A DNA stretch of 64,000 nt, from assembly GCA_905203765.1 (NCBI GenBank), contig CAJKXC010000009.1, positions 1 through 64,000 of the forward strand, given 5' to 3'. Positions 36,414 through 44,828 of the stretch are shown here, one piece after another. This DNA comes from an uncultured Bacteroides sp. GTDB lineage: Bacteria; Bacteroidota; Bacteroidia; Bacteroidales; Bacteroidaceae. Positions within the stretch are counted from its first letter, which is position 1; each line of letters starts with the position of its first letter. Below the pieces are notes generated by a model that worked only from the letters and a program-made list of their open reading frames with translations, was not told the DNA's origin and did not search any database. The position numbers and the translations under genes are program-made.

Positions 36414-36761
36414 ATGAAGGGAATTGAGGACGATGATTTCATGTGTTCAATTATGGTGCTCAGCACCACAGTTGCCGATGAAGGAGAAGAGAAAGAGACG
36501 TGTTACATCCCGCTGATGTATCTCATTGGCTGGATATTCACAGACTATGTGAGTCGGAATACCCGACCGGGTAGCGTGATGGAGTTGCACAAGGCTCTTT
36601 ACGACTATTTGGAAAGAAGGAGTTCTGCGCAATCTGCCAGGCTGAAAGTGCAGGAACATAGAATAGAGAAACTCAAAAAGGAAATTGCCGAATTGGAGCA
36701 ATACTATGAAGAAGAGGCAATTCTTGACGAAGAAGTAAGCAGTATTAATCCCATTATGTAA
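36414..36761 (+). CDS. Antirepressor-like protein lacking its N-terminus
   Basis: 115 residues. CYIPLMYLIGWIFTDYV and VMELHKALYDYLERR align with CLPLEYIFGWLFTINPANV and YQQECYHALFAYF of the gene at 35092, and a coiled coil follows, but the first 60 or so residues of the domain are missing. The frame stays open upstream for 11 codons (to a stop at 36378) and reads FVHTYISYEEV, across the right edge of the duplicated cassette. It is probably a remnant of an antirepressor gene cut by the cassette duplication; it may still be translated. Confidence 0.6.
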   Translation: MKGIEDDDFMCSIMVLSTTVADEGEEKETCYIPLMYLIGWIFTDYVSRNTRPGSVMELHKALYDYLERRSSAQSARLKVQEHRIEKLKKEIAELEQYYEEEAILDEEVSSINPIM

Positions 36762-36766
36762 TAACC

Positions 36767-37339
36767 ATGGAAACGAAAGAATTTGAATACAACGGAAAAG
36801 TTGTCGGTTTTGAAATCAACGACAAAAATGTGATGGTTAATGCAACTCAAATGGCGAATGTTTTTAACCGTGATTTGTATCAATTTACCAAAAGTGAAGA
36901 TACGAAACGGTTTATAGAGACATGTCTAAAACCTGCAAATGCAGGTTTATTAGGAATCGTTAACAGAGCTGATTTAATCGTATCAAGACAAAAAGCGGGC
37001 ACATTTATGCATCGTGTACTTGCTATCAAGTTTGCAGCTTGGTTGAATCCGGATTTTGAGTTGTGGGTATATACTACCATTGACAATATCCTCTTCGGCT
37101 CCTATGCTGAAGACGAGAAAAACCTGAAAGAGATAGCCCGGATACAAACCCAAATCTCCCAAAAGGAACAGTACCTTGCTACTCATCCTATTCAGCAAGA
37201 AATTGAAGAGTTGAAAAAGGCGGAACAGAAAGAAAAGAAACTGCTTGAATTACGTAAGAAAGAGAGAATCAGCAATTTCAAGTCCATGTTCTCTGCAGAG
37301 GAAATGACAGGAGATACTGATAAACCAACTGAAGAATAA
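36767..37339 (+). CDS. KilA-N domain protein
   Basis: 190 residues. KilA-N DNA-binding domain in the first 105 (VGFEINDKNVMVNATQMANVF, RDLYQFTKSEDTKRFIE, KFAAWLNPDFELWVYTTID), then a charged coiled coil. Such proteins often act as phage antirepressors or regulators. Its last codons (ACTGAAGAATAA) and the sequence just after match those of the antirepressor at 35643, so the gene-plus-cassette unit has been duplicated or shuffled as a module. Confidence 0.85.
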   Translation: METKEFEYNGKVVGFEINDKNVMVNATQMANVFNRDLYQFTKSEDTKRFIETCLKPANAGLLGIVNRADLIVSRQKAGTFMHRVLAIKFAAWLNPDFELWVYTTIDNILFGSYAEDEKNLKEIARIQTQISQKEQYLATHPIQQEIEELKKAEQKEKKLLELRKKERISNFKSMFSAEEMTGDTDKPTEE

Positions 37340-37381
37340 AAATAACCCGGGCAAAATGCCCCACCATTCAAAAATAATCAC

Positions 37382-37591
37382 TATGTTTGCAATGTCTATC
37401 ATACATATTCTCACAGATGCGGGCTGCCAGCTTGCATTTACGGTGCAGGCATTTTTTATGCCCGGACATATTGTGTACCATATATGGTATCCGTGTACCC
37501 CCGCGTGGAGCGTTAATGCGCCCACAGCATTCTTGAGATGTGATAAGCAGCGGGAAAGGCACGGATACTTTCATTTTAAAACGTTATTGTT
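37382..37591 (+). promoter_or_regulatory. Structured leader B (copy of A with altered S arm)
   Basis: TATGTTTG at 37382-37389. Downstream of 37417 it equals leader A. Arm S (37393-37420) differs at three central positions (cag for aga) and in tgtc for tgct, so pairing with S' is weaker than in A. The promoter-proximal part therefore has a different origin from the rest. Confidence 0.5.
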
Positions 37592-37978
37592 ATGCTTGAC
37601 AATGCAAAAGTTTCCACAGCTACTCAAGACAGCCTCGGAACGTCCGCCCACGAAACGGGCACTTCAGCCATCGCCCTTACCGGCAATCCCTACACCGACC
37701 TTGCCGCCTACGGCATCGACCTTCAGGGCTGCACCATCCGCTATTTGCGGGAACCTAACACAATCGGCAACACCATCACCGGGCGCTTCAATATCTCCGG
37801 CCGCGAAGAGACTGCCGGAGCAACCAGCTACGAAGCCCTTATCTTCTTCCTGGTGCGTAAGAACCGCGATCATCGCCGCTATGTGGCAGAATGCCGGGAG
37901 CGCAAGCGTGAGCGGAATATGCTGTCATTCATCAACCGTTACCCGGACGCAATGGTATTTCCGGCATACTTTTCCTGA
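37592..37978 (+). CDS. Cassette-encoded small protein, orphan family (copy 2)
   Basis: 128 residues, identical in sequence to the product of 35896. Identity at the nucleotide level over the whole cassette means either a recent duplication or ongoing gene conversion. Confidence 0.7.
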   Translation: MLDNAKVSTATQDSLGTSAHETGTSAIALTGNPYTDLAAYGIDLQGCTIRYLREPNTIGNTITGRFNISGREETAGATSYEALIFFLVRKNRDHRRYVAECRERKRERNMLSFINRYPDAMVFPAYFS

Positions 37979-38007
37979 TTCATACTTTTCACATCAACCT
38001 TTTGCTT

Positions 38008-38047
38008 TATTCCCGGTGGCAACCCCATCGGGAATAATAGCTTTTTT
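38008..38047 (+). terminator. Terminator of cassette copy 2
   Basis: Same hairpin and T-run as at 36312-36351. Confidence 0.75.
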
Positions 38048-38197
38048 ACATTCTGATTTGCGGACATTTCGTCTGATTCGTCCATACCTACATTATACTA
38101 TCTCTTCCATTTCAATCCCCCGGACCCCCTGGAATAAAAAAGAGAGCAAAGGAGAGAGAGTTTTGAAAGGAAAACTTTTCAGAAATATCGAACTACC

Positions 38198-38489
38198 GTA
38201 CTACAGTACTACATCGAAAATCATTTCAAAACGTAACTACCTGTTGTATAGTAGTATATATTTTCTTTTTAATCATATATATATACTACGTAGGTGTTGT
38301 TTTGTTGGACGTTGTAGTACGTGTTGGATTGCCTGTTTTCTACCATCCAACAAGCTCCGTACTACAAAAGTGGCAAAAAAGAGGTGTTGTAGTACGTGTT
38401 GGACGTCCAACTACGCTATTTTCTTTATAGTAAATTTGTGTAACTAAATAATAATCAGTAACTTTAATAATGCTGTAGTACGGTAGTAC
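38198..38489. promoter_or_regulatory. Field of GTAGTAC/GTACTAC motifs, origin or operator candidate
   Basis: Seven copies of the heptamer in both orientations: 38198, 38206, 38314, 38359, 38389, 38475 and 38483. An exact 18-bp direct repeat, gttgtagtacgtgttgga, lies at 38311-38328 and 38386-38403. The palindromes ctacgtag and ggacgtcc add further symmetry. The DNA is AT-rich and gene-free (37979-38546). It resembles an iteron origin or a multi-site operator. Confidence 0.6.
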
Positions 38490-38546
38490 GGTTGGAAGCA
38501 AAAATAAACGAAAACCATTTTAAAAATAATTTTAGAGCAAATAGCT

Positions 38547-39035
38547 ATGATAACAACGAGTATTACAATCATGCCTTACCTTGCTGAATATCTGCGTGGG
38601 AAGTACAATAATGGGGCAAATGAGCCTGTTAAAATTCCGGACAATACGGATTTATACCATGTTGTTTGGACATTGATGGCACGCCGTCATCAGAATCAAT
38701 CTCCTGTTGACAATGGCAATCTGACTATAATCCTTCCTGATAGGCGAATAGGAAAGGATCCTCAAGTATACAACTACTTATCTCCACGATCTGCTAAGGT
38801 TATCGAAGCTGAGATACGCCGTATGTTCAATCGTGATCTCCATACCGCAATGGATGAGAACGATATGAATGGTCATGAACTCAATCACATCGACATCGTT
38901 CATAAATTCCTATGTTCTTATTGCATCGATAGCATCACCGAAGATGCTCTGCTGAAAAACTTCTACCGGTGGCGCGAGAACATTCGGAAGCGGAAAAGGC
39001 GTCGAGAGTATAAAAAGAAGTTAAAAAGAGGCTAA
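38547..39035 (+). CDS. Phage protein, basic C-terminus, unknown
   Basis: 162 residues, ending in a very basic stretch (RKRKRRREYKKKLKRG), which suggests nucleic-acid binding. Follows the GTAGTAC field directly; a protein acting on that site is one possibility. No family recognised. Confidence 0.65.
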   Translation: MITTSITIMPYLAEYLRGKYNNGANEPVKIPDNTDLYHVVWTLMARRHQNQSPVDNGNLTIILPDRRIGKDPQVYNYLSPRSAKVIEAEIRRMFNRDLHTAMDENDMNGHELNHIDIVHKFLCSYCIDSITEDALLKNFYRWRENIRKRKRRREYKKKLKRG

Positions 39036-39131
39036 AAAATCACCTACCAAACTATGTATTTTGTCCCAAAATGGCGGTAAAAATGTCCCATGTGTGGCGA
39101 ACTTATTGAATGTCAATTTAATATAATCATT

Positions 39132-39476
39132 ATGAGAGAACTTTCCATCCAAATCAGTGTATATCCGGTTTCCAAGATGCGCCAGGATATCTATCGTTTC
39201 GTATCCGATGAGTTTACTTTTGCTCCGGTACCAGAAGATTCTGAAGCAGGCCGATGTTTCAATTGCAACAAAGATATCACGGTCGATCTCCCTCCAGCTA
39301 ATGTTATCCAAGATTTCTCATCCGGCAGGTTTGCCATCGTTGAGTTCCGGGATACCCGGTACCGGAAGTTCCGGGTTGGCGACAATAAGATACCGGCAAT
39401 CGTATCCATTATACCGAATCTGAACTCCGCAACCTTGAAAATAGAGTGTAAAATGCTCAAATCACCGCTTCTGTAG
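39132..39476 (+). CDS. Phage protein, unknown
   Basis: 114 residues from the ATG at 39132. Beta-rich with CFNCNKDITVDLPPANV in the middle. Precedes the head protease, so possibly a head-completion or assembly protein. No family recognised. Confidence 0.6.
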   Translation: MRELSIQISVYPVSKMRQDIYRFVSDEFTFAPVPEDSEAGRCFNCNKDITVDLPPANVIQDFSSGRFAIVEFRDTRYRKFRVGDNKIPAIVSIIPNLNSATLKIECKMLKSPLL

Positions 39477-39527
39477 CGTCCTTCACCCCGTTCTGTAAGC
39501 ATCCTATCTTCGCTGAAAAGATATGCA

Positions 39528-40499
39528 ATGAACAGAACTTATCTCCGACAGCTTCTGCTATCAAATACTCATCAGCTTCTCATCACGGCAGAAGGCATCA
39601 CTTCTGCCATGATGGATGCTTTCCCTTTGATAGCGACCAATGCCCCTACACCAACTGCTTTCTTATTCAATGCCAATCCGCCTACATATAAGGAAATATC
39701 GGACAAGGCACTTGCTAATATCACTCGACAGCTGCAAGCCACTTCCGAATTTCAGGAAGTAACGCTTACCAGTGACTTCTCATCCAACGAACTTCCTGAA
39801 GGCAGCATTGCTTACCATCGCATTTGGGGGTTCATCACCGCAGACAGCCGATGGTACTTCTCATCCAAACAGTTCGAACGCGACTTGCTGGAAGCCGAAG
39901 CCAATCCGGCCATAGCCTGCCATTTTATCCATGCCAATTCTCCGGGTGGTGAAGCCTGGTATCTCGATAGACTCAGCGAAACAATGCGTTCGCTAAATAA
40001 ACCTGTCATTACTCTTTCCGAGCAGTGCAATTGCTCCTCGTGCTACTATATCACGTGCCATTCTAATGTAATAGCGGCACTTACAAGTAACGAAATCATC
40101 GGTTGCATCGGCACTATGATAGAAACTTATGATTTCAGTGGCTATTACGAGAAGCTCGGCATCAAAATAATCAAGGAAACAGCCGAAAAATCAGACCTCA
40201 AGAATAAAAAGTACGACGACTTGCGTGCCGGCAACCCGAAGCAATACATCGAGGATGTATTAAACCCGCTCACTGAACAGTTCCTGAATGAAGTACGCGC
40301 AAGCCGTCCGGGACTGAGTGAGCTCCCGGAAGACGATCCGGTCTTCCGGGGTGAAACCTTCGACACAGCTCATGCTATCGAAAAGAAACTCATCGACACC
40401 TCTATGACTTTCCTCGAAGCCGTGGCTACTGCTGTGGACTTAGGAAGGAATTATACCAACCTGGAAACCATTAAAAAGAACGCTCTCAACTATTTATAA
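39528..40499 (+). CDS. S49-family prohead protease
   Basis: 323 residues. ClpP/SppA-type fold: FIHANSPGGEAWYLDRL (oxyanion strand), the catalytic Ser region EQCNCSSCYYITCHS (about 165), and Lys near EKSDLKNKKYDDL (about 222) for the Ser-Lys dyad. Place directly before the capsid gene supports a role in head maturation. A short hairpin (tatctt..aagata) lies just before the ATG. Confidence 0.85.
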   Translation: MNRTYLRQLLLSNTHQLLITAEGITSAMMDAFPLIATNAPTPTAFLFNANPPTYKEISDKALANITRQLQATSEFQEVTLTSDFSSNELPEGSIAYHRIWGFITADSRWYFSSKQFERDLLEAEANPAIACHFIHANSPGGEAWYLDRLSETMRSLNKPVITLSEQCNCSSCYYITCHSNVIAALTSNEIIGCIGTMIETYDFSGYYEKLGIKIIKETAEKSDLKNKKYDDLRAGNPKQYIEDVLNPLTEQFLNEVRASRPGLSELPEDDPVFRGETFDTAHAIEKKLIDTSMTFLEAVATAVDLGRNYTNLETIKKNALNYL

Positions 40500-40516
40500 C
40501 TTAACTTTTCATTCAC

Positions 40517-42535
40517 ATGAATATTAAAGAAAGAATTCAGACCGTCCTGCAGTCATTGAAGCTGCTGGACAAAGCGAAAGCCAACCAGCTGACCGATGAA
40601 GAATGGAAGCAGATTGTTGACTCTTATCAGAAAGAGTATCAATCAACTCTTCAAGACGATTTGGCAGAGGATCAGGCCGCACAAGCTGCCACAGCCGCAG
40701 TTCCAATTTCCCAGGAACAGATGAATCAAGTACAAGGTATCTTGGATAGCATCGTTAATCCGGATCAAAGTAGCACAACTTCAGTGGCAGCAGGATCTTC
40801 TCATTTTACCTCTCAAGCCACTGGCGAAGGGATGGTAGAACTTGCTCAAGCCGTCCAAGGCTTAATATCCACGATGGAAAACCGTGCTAACGAAGATCGC
40901 CCCATTCAGACGGTGGTTGCCACTACAGCTACCTTCACAGGCCCTGCTGATCGCAATCGTTTCCTGTTCGGCATTGAGAACCCGATGTTCTCCATGAGCG
41001 AACGTTGGAACAAAATTGCTGTTAATCCGGCAGCAGCAGCTTCTTTCGGTGCTTGGGACGAAGAAATCGAAGGCGCCGCATTCCGCAAACAAGCCGTTAA
41101 CTTCTCCCGTTCCTTGCAGAAACGCTACGCATATTTGCACGCCAATGGTATGCTCGATGCCAAGCGTCTGGCTGCCGGAGAATTCGGTACAAACTATGAA
41201 GGCGTAGAAACTGCCGGTGTAGGTGACCAGCACGTCGTTCTCCGCCAGGATGCCTTGATTGCCCGCGTTCTTACGAAACGCGACCTTACGCAGTATTTCC
41301 CCGTTCGTTACGGAATTCAGGACCACGACCTCGTATTCAACGCATTCTTCTCCGAAGTATCCCAGGCTTACCAGCAGGGTGAAATTTGGAAGGGTGACAT
41401 GAAACTTGAGAATGAGATGGGCCATGTAGACGATGCAATGATCAAACTCAAGTTCGGCCCGATGAAAGAACTGGAGCGTATGTACATCGGCTACTTGAAC
41501 AAGGAAGGTTCCGATCCTATCAAGTGGAACATGATCGAATTCTGTATCCTGAATTCTCTCGAGACTGCCCAGGTAGAGCAGAACAAGCGTCGTATGCGCG
41601 GTATCTACGTGAAACCAGAGACCGGTGTAGCCGGTAGCTACCTGAACGCTTCTACCGGTATCATCCACACGCTGATCCGTTATGTACACGAGTACAAGAT
41701 TCTTCCCCATGATGATGAATCCTACAGTAGCTACACCGATGCTGATATGCTGGACGCCGTTCAGGACTTTGTTTCAGACATCATCACTTCTTGTACGGAA
41801 GATATGGATATCGACAACCATGTACTGTACCTGAACAAGACTCACCAACCTTGGTGGATCAAGAATGTTCGTGCCAAATATGGCAAGGATATCGACTTCA
41901 GCGGCCCGGACAGCTACAAGAACGTGGTTCCCGATACGAATGTACGCATCGTATGGCTTCCGTATCTTGGACAACTTCCTCTCATGTTCATGGACATTCC
42001 CGGAAATATCCAGTTCTTGGAGTATATCCCGGGAGAAATGCTTTCTATCAAAGTAAAGGAAGACATGGAACTTGTCAAGGCATGGTCTACTTGGAAAGAG
42101 GGTTGTTCCGCATCATTTACCGGCCGCCGCTTCGACAGCCTGGATAAACTGAAGGCCAACAACTACGAATGGCAGCAGATCTTCATGAACAAGCCTGCCG
42201 TTTCTATGGCGGCAGATGCCACTACGGCAGATGCTTCGAAAGGTTTCTGGCAGATTACTGCAGCCAATACTGAAGCGAAAGCCATTACGGATATCACGAA
42301 TGCAAAGGCTGGTGTAGCCTACATCATCGAATGTGGAGATATCACCAATGCAACTACTATCGCCAAGTCCGATAAGTTTGCCGATATCACGGAAGCCTAC
42401 ACTCCGACCAAGGTTGGTGACTACATTATGGTAATTTTGAATAGCAAAGGAAAATTCCTGGAACTCGAGCGCCAGGTCGGTGGTGTCCGCAAGGTCAATG
42501 CCGCACTGCAACCGAATATTCCCGGAGTACGATAA
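40517..42535 (+). CDS. Major capsid protein, probable, with N-terminal scaffold region
   Basis: 672 residues, 17 bp after the protease. The first 115 residues are helical and Gln/Ala-rich, like a delta/scaffold domain; the core (from about 140, FLFGIENPMFSMSERWNKIA) is the longest structural protein in the head block; the C-terminal 120 residues are Thr/Ala-rich and beta-like, perhaps an extra surface domain. Codon use is strongly biased, as for abundant proteins. The call rests on position, size and composition rather than a known motif. Confidence 0.7.
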   Translation: MNIKERIQTVLQSLKLLDKAKANQLTDEEWKQIVDSYQKEYQSTLQDDLAEDQAAQAATAAVPISQEQMNQVQGILDSIVNPDQSSTTSVAAGSSHFTSQATGEGMVELAQAVQGLISTMENRANEDRPIQTVVATTATFTGPADRNRFLFGIENPMFSMSERWNKIAVNPAAAASFGAWDEEIEGAAFRKQAVNFSRSLQKRYAYLHANGMLDAKRLAAGEFGTNYEGVETAGVGDQHVVLRQDALIARVLTKRDLTQYFPVRYGIQDHDLVFNAFFSEVSQAYQQGEIWKGDMKLENEMGHVDDAMIKLKFGPMKELERMYIGYLNKEGSDPIKWNMIEFCILNSLETAQVEQNKRRMRGIYVKPETGVAGSYLNASTGIIHTLIRYVHEYKILPHDDESYSSYTDADMLDAVQDFVSDIITSCTEDMDIDNHVLYLNKTHQPWWIKNVRAKYGKDIDFSGPDSYKNVVPDTNVRIVWLPYLGQLPLMFMDIPGNIQFLEYIPGEMLSIKVKEDMELVKAWSTWKEGCSASFTGRRFDSLDKLKANNYEWQQIFMNKPAVSMAADATTADASKGFWQITAANTEAKAITDITNAKAGVAYIIECGDITNATTIAKSDKFADITEAYTPTKVGDYIMVILNSKGKFLELERQVGGVRKVNAALQPNIPGVR

Positions 42536-42574
42536 GCCTTTGCCGTACAGGTAATCAGTTTGTTTTTAGGTGAC

Positions 42575-42607
42575 ATGGGGCGGGTGGATAGCCCGCTCCA
42601 TTTTTTT
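42575..42607 (+). terminator. Strong terminator after the capsid gene
   Basis: atggggcggg pairs with cccgctccat (10 bp, one G-T pair), 7-nt loop, then seven T. It would separate capsid transcription from the genes beyond. Confidence 0.9.
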
Positions 42608-42627
42608 ACAACTCAATTATAATCAAT

Positions 42628-43632
42628 ATGAAAGCAAAAAAAACTTCCAATCCTTTCCGTAAAGGATATCAGGCAGCTTGCAAAATGCAAGTCCGCTTCT
42701 TCCTCTCGTTGATGACAGTCCTCGCACTGATATTTGTCGTTGGGCTGTTGCTGGATCCTGCATCCTCATCATTCTGCCTTTCCGGGTTTGCCGGCACTTC
42801 ATTGGCTGCCATGATGGTCATCGGCGACGTTGATGACGTTTCCGACCGTCAGACGCATGGTTCTAACATAGCCTACAAGGTTTATCTCATTGAGATATCC
42901 CAAGTTAATCCGGATGTTGCTTTCCCGAATCCTAATGCGAACCGGGAAGTAAGTACCATCCCGATGAAGGACGGGCAATACATGAAATACTTTGATGCCC
43001 ACGATGTTCCTACCTATACATCTACCGGTGAGAAAGGTGATATTACAACGAGCGGTGAGAATAACTTCATCATTATCATGGGTGGTATGCGCGACCAATT
43101 GCTGACTTATATCGAAGAGCACGCCGGTGGCAAGTTCATCATCCTGTTTAAGGAAGTTGGAGAGAGCCAATGGTACATCCTCGGCAACTATGACCGACCT
43201 ATGGTATTATCTTCCTACGAAGCCAAGAACGACAAGGACGGCCGCTATGTAACCTTCACTTTTAAACGTACCAGCATCGACCAATACAACAAGTATGTAG
43301 GCGATATCGTCCGGGTTCCGGCTGCTAGTCATGCCGCAGACGCAACTACATTGACCATTAAGCCTGCCAACAACCGTTATTCCATACCGGATGGTAGTGC
43401 GGCCACCTACGCCATTGGCACTGTCGCAGGACTGACTGCCAACGACAAGGGCCGATACATCACCCTCGAAGGAACGGGAACATCCAAAGCTGCCACCATA
43501 GCAGAGAGCAGCAGCTTCATCCTGGAAGATGGTGCCACCTGGACAGCCAAGGCAGGTTCATCCATTACGTTCCGCGTGCTGGATTCCTCAACTCTCATCG
43601 AGGTACCGGGAAGCCGGGTGCAAACAGCGTAA
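42628..43632 (+). CDS. Phage structural protein with N-terminal hydrophobic segment
   Basis: 334 residues. A hydrophobic stretch (VRFFLSLMTVLALIFVVGLLLDP, about 23-45) is followed by a soluble beta-rich body (YKVYLIEISQVNPDVAFPNP; WYILGNYDRPMVL) and a Thr/Ser/Ala-rich C-terminal domain with Ig-like alternation. Position after the capsid suggests a decoration, minor head or major tail protein. The membrane-like segment is unusual for a virion protein. Unassigned. Confidence 0.6.
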   Translation: MKAKKTSNPFRKGYQAACKMQVRFFLSLMTVLALIFVVGLLLDPASSSFCLSGFAGTSLAAMMVIGDVDDVSDRQTHGSNIAYKVYLIEISQVNPDVAFPNPNANREVSTIPMKDGQYMKYFDAHDVPTYTSTGEKGDITTSGENNFIIIMGGMRDQLLTYIEEHAGGKFIILFKEVGESQWYILGNYDRPMVLSSYEAKNDKDGRYVTFTFKRTSIDQYNKYVGDIVRVPAASHAADATTLTIKPANNRYSIPDGSAATYAIGTVAGLTANDKGRYITLEGTGTSKAATIAESSSFILEDGATWTAKAGSSITFRVLDSSTLIEVPGSRVQTA

Positions 43633-43643
43633 TAAACCCCGTG

Positions 43644-43689
43644 TTACAAGCTAACATAATTCATTCATTTGAATACAGTTAGCTTGTAA
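43644..43689. repeat. 12-bp inverted repeat before 43708
   Basis: ttacaagctaac and gttagcttgtaa are perfect complements with a 22-nt loop, 18 bp before the next ATG. No T-run follows, so it is more likely a leader stem or operator than a terminator. Confidence 0.55.
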
Positions 43690-43707
43690 TACTTAAACCT
43701 GTATATC

Positions 43708-44274
43708 ATGTATAGTTTCAAAGAAAAGAAGATTCATTTCAATGCGCTCCGTAATCCGGATGCCGTGAAATACGATCTGGAATTGCTTGCCCGCGAACAG
43801 CCCAACTTTTCTCACCTCGCTACCTTCCGTCGCAATCCTCAGCGTAATTCAGATAATATCCTCTACGCATTGCTCGATTGCATCACCCGCGAAAGGATCC
43901 GCGAATATCGCCGCACCAGGATGGAAGAGGAAGCCAAAGCTGCTTCTCCAAGCGAAGCCATTTCTACAGCGAACGAAGAGAAACAAGAATCCCAGGTAGA
44001 AACAGCAGAGCATTCCGAAGAGAAGAAAGAACTTCAGGAAGAAGTAGAATCCCGTGTTGAAGAGGCCGAAGCCCGCGCTGAAGAAGCCGAAGAAGCCCAG
44101 GAAGAAGCAGAAGCTCGTGCAGAAGAGGCGGAAGCCCGCGCTGAAGAGGCAGAGCAGGCGCTGGAAGACGAGAAAAAAAAAGAGCAGCCCAAAGCCACTC
44201 CGGTAAAGTCCAAAAGCACGAGGAGTACCCGCAAATCGACTGGGACAACCTCTTCGATCCGCAAGTCCAAATAG
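43708..44274 (+). CDS. Phage protein with EEAEARA coiled-coil repeats
   Basis: 188 residues. The first 75 are globular; residues 110-157 are a long acidic coiled coil made of EEAEARA-type heptads; the tail is Lys/Ser/Thr-rich. A run of nine A in the coding sequence (44173-44181) precedes a -1 frame that stays open into the next gene, so part of the product may be a longer fusion. Confidence 0.65.
   Translation: MYSFKEKKIHFNALRNPDAVKYDLELLAREQPNFSHLATFRRNPQRNSDNILYALLDCITRERIREYRRTRMEEEAKAASPSEAISTANEEKQESQVETAEHSEEKKELQEEVESRVEEAEARAEEAEEAQEEAEARAEEAEARAEEAEQALEDEKKKEQPKATPVKSKSTRSTRKSTGTTSSIRKSK
44173..44181 (+). other. Candidate -1 frameshift / slippage site (A9)
   Basis: gag-aaa-aaa-aaa-gag: after a -1 shift the reading frame has 45 open codons with no ATG, GTG or TTG, running into the ATG at 44316. 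The conceptual peptide there (EEYPQIDWDNLFDPQVQIAT) looks like ordinary protein. Joined product about 334 residues. Confidence 0.5.
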
Positions 44275-44315
44275 CTACACTCCTCTACAACGATCGTGTA
44301 GTCACTTGGAAACAA

Positions 44316-44711
44316 ATGAAGCAGCTCGACGAACGCCTGGATAAGAAACCGGTCAAGCGTGACATCATGGACATGGTGGAACTCCGCATCCGGAATCTTC
44401 AGGCTTTCGACGAGCTGCAATCGTTCAACGACACTGGGAAGTTCCTCTACATTCACCCGCTCATAGCTCATCAGTCAGAGAGAGCGCAACTGATGAAGTT
44501 ACTGAAGACGGATCCGCAGGAGTTCCTACGCCTGCACAAGAATGTCACAGATAACATCCGCAGATACGAATCTTACCTGAAGCGTGCCGACCGGCAGACG
44601 CGGCGCACTCAGGACAAAGAGAACCTCCGCCGCCATCGCGAGCGTGAGGCGCTGTTCAAAGCAATACTGCAATCCGTAAACCATCCCGGCACGCCTGATA
44701 ATCCCTCTTAA
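44316..44711 (+). CDS. Downstream frame of a possible frameshift pair
   Basis: 131 residues from the ATG at 44316, MKQLDERLDKKPVKRDIMDM at the start; helical, basic and acidic clusters, LKRADRQTRRTQDKENLRRHR near the end. The coding character clearly starts before this ATG, in the region overlapping the upstream gene, so the natural product is probably reached by -1 frameshifting at 44173-44181. No family recognised. Confidence 0.6.
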   Translation: MKQLDERLDKKPVKRDIMDMVELRIRNLQAFDELQSFNDTGKFLYIHPLIAHQSERAQLMKLLKTDPQEFLRLHKNVTDNIRRYESYLKRADRQTRRTQDKENLRRHREREALFKAILQSVNHPGTPDNPS

Positions 44712-44749
44712 CGCATCCTTATGCAGTAGAATCCACCTATACCAACCGG

Positions 44750-44828
44750 CACTCATGCTGACTGTGTTCCTTTGCACTGCCTATTCGCGAAACGGCAGAG
44801 TAATATTAATCATTAAACATCAATCAGC
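44750..44828 (+). promoter_or_regulatory. Start-codon complement and internal promoter before HU gene
   Basis: cactcatgctga (44750-44761) is exactly complementary to tcagcatgagtg (44824-44835), which contains the HU start codon. A promoter-like ccTTTGCACTGCC lies between (about 44769-44781), and ctgcc..ggcag forms a stem after it. Read-through mRNA from upstream would hide the start; mRNA from the internal promoter would not. Confidence 0.5.

Larger units (their letters stand above)
37417..38095 (+). repeat. Long direct repeat, copy 2
   Basis: Apparently identical to 35721-36399; see copy 1. After the right edge the sequence continues into the AT-rich motif field at 38.2 kb. Confidence 0.9.

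Noticed and set aside
35721..38095. Diversity-generating retroelement (template and variable repeat)
   Set aside because: The copies are identical, show no adenine-specific changes, and no reverse transcriptase was seen.
43708..44711. Classical tail-assembly chaperone G/GT pair
   Set aside because: A frameshift is likely, but the pair is about 15 kb from the tape measure gene and the EEAEARA coiled coil is not typical.
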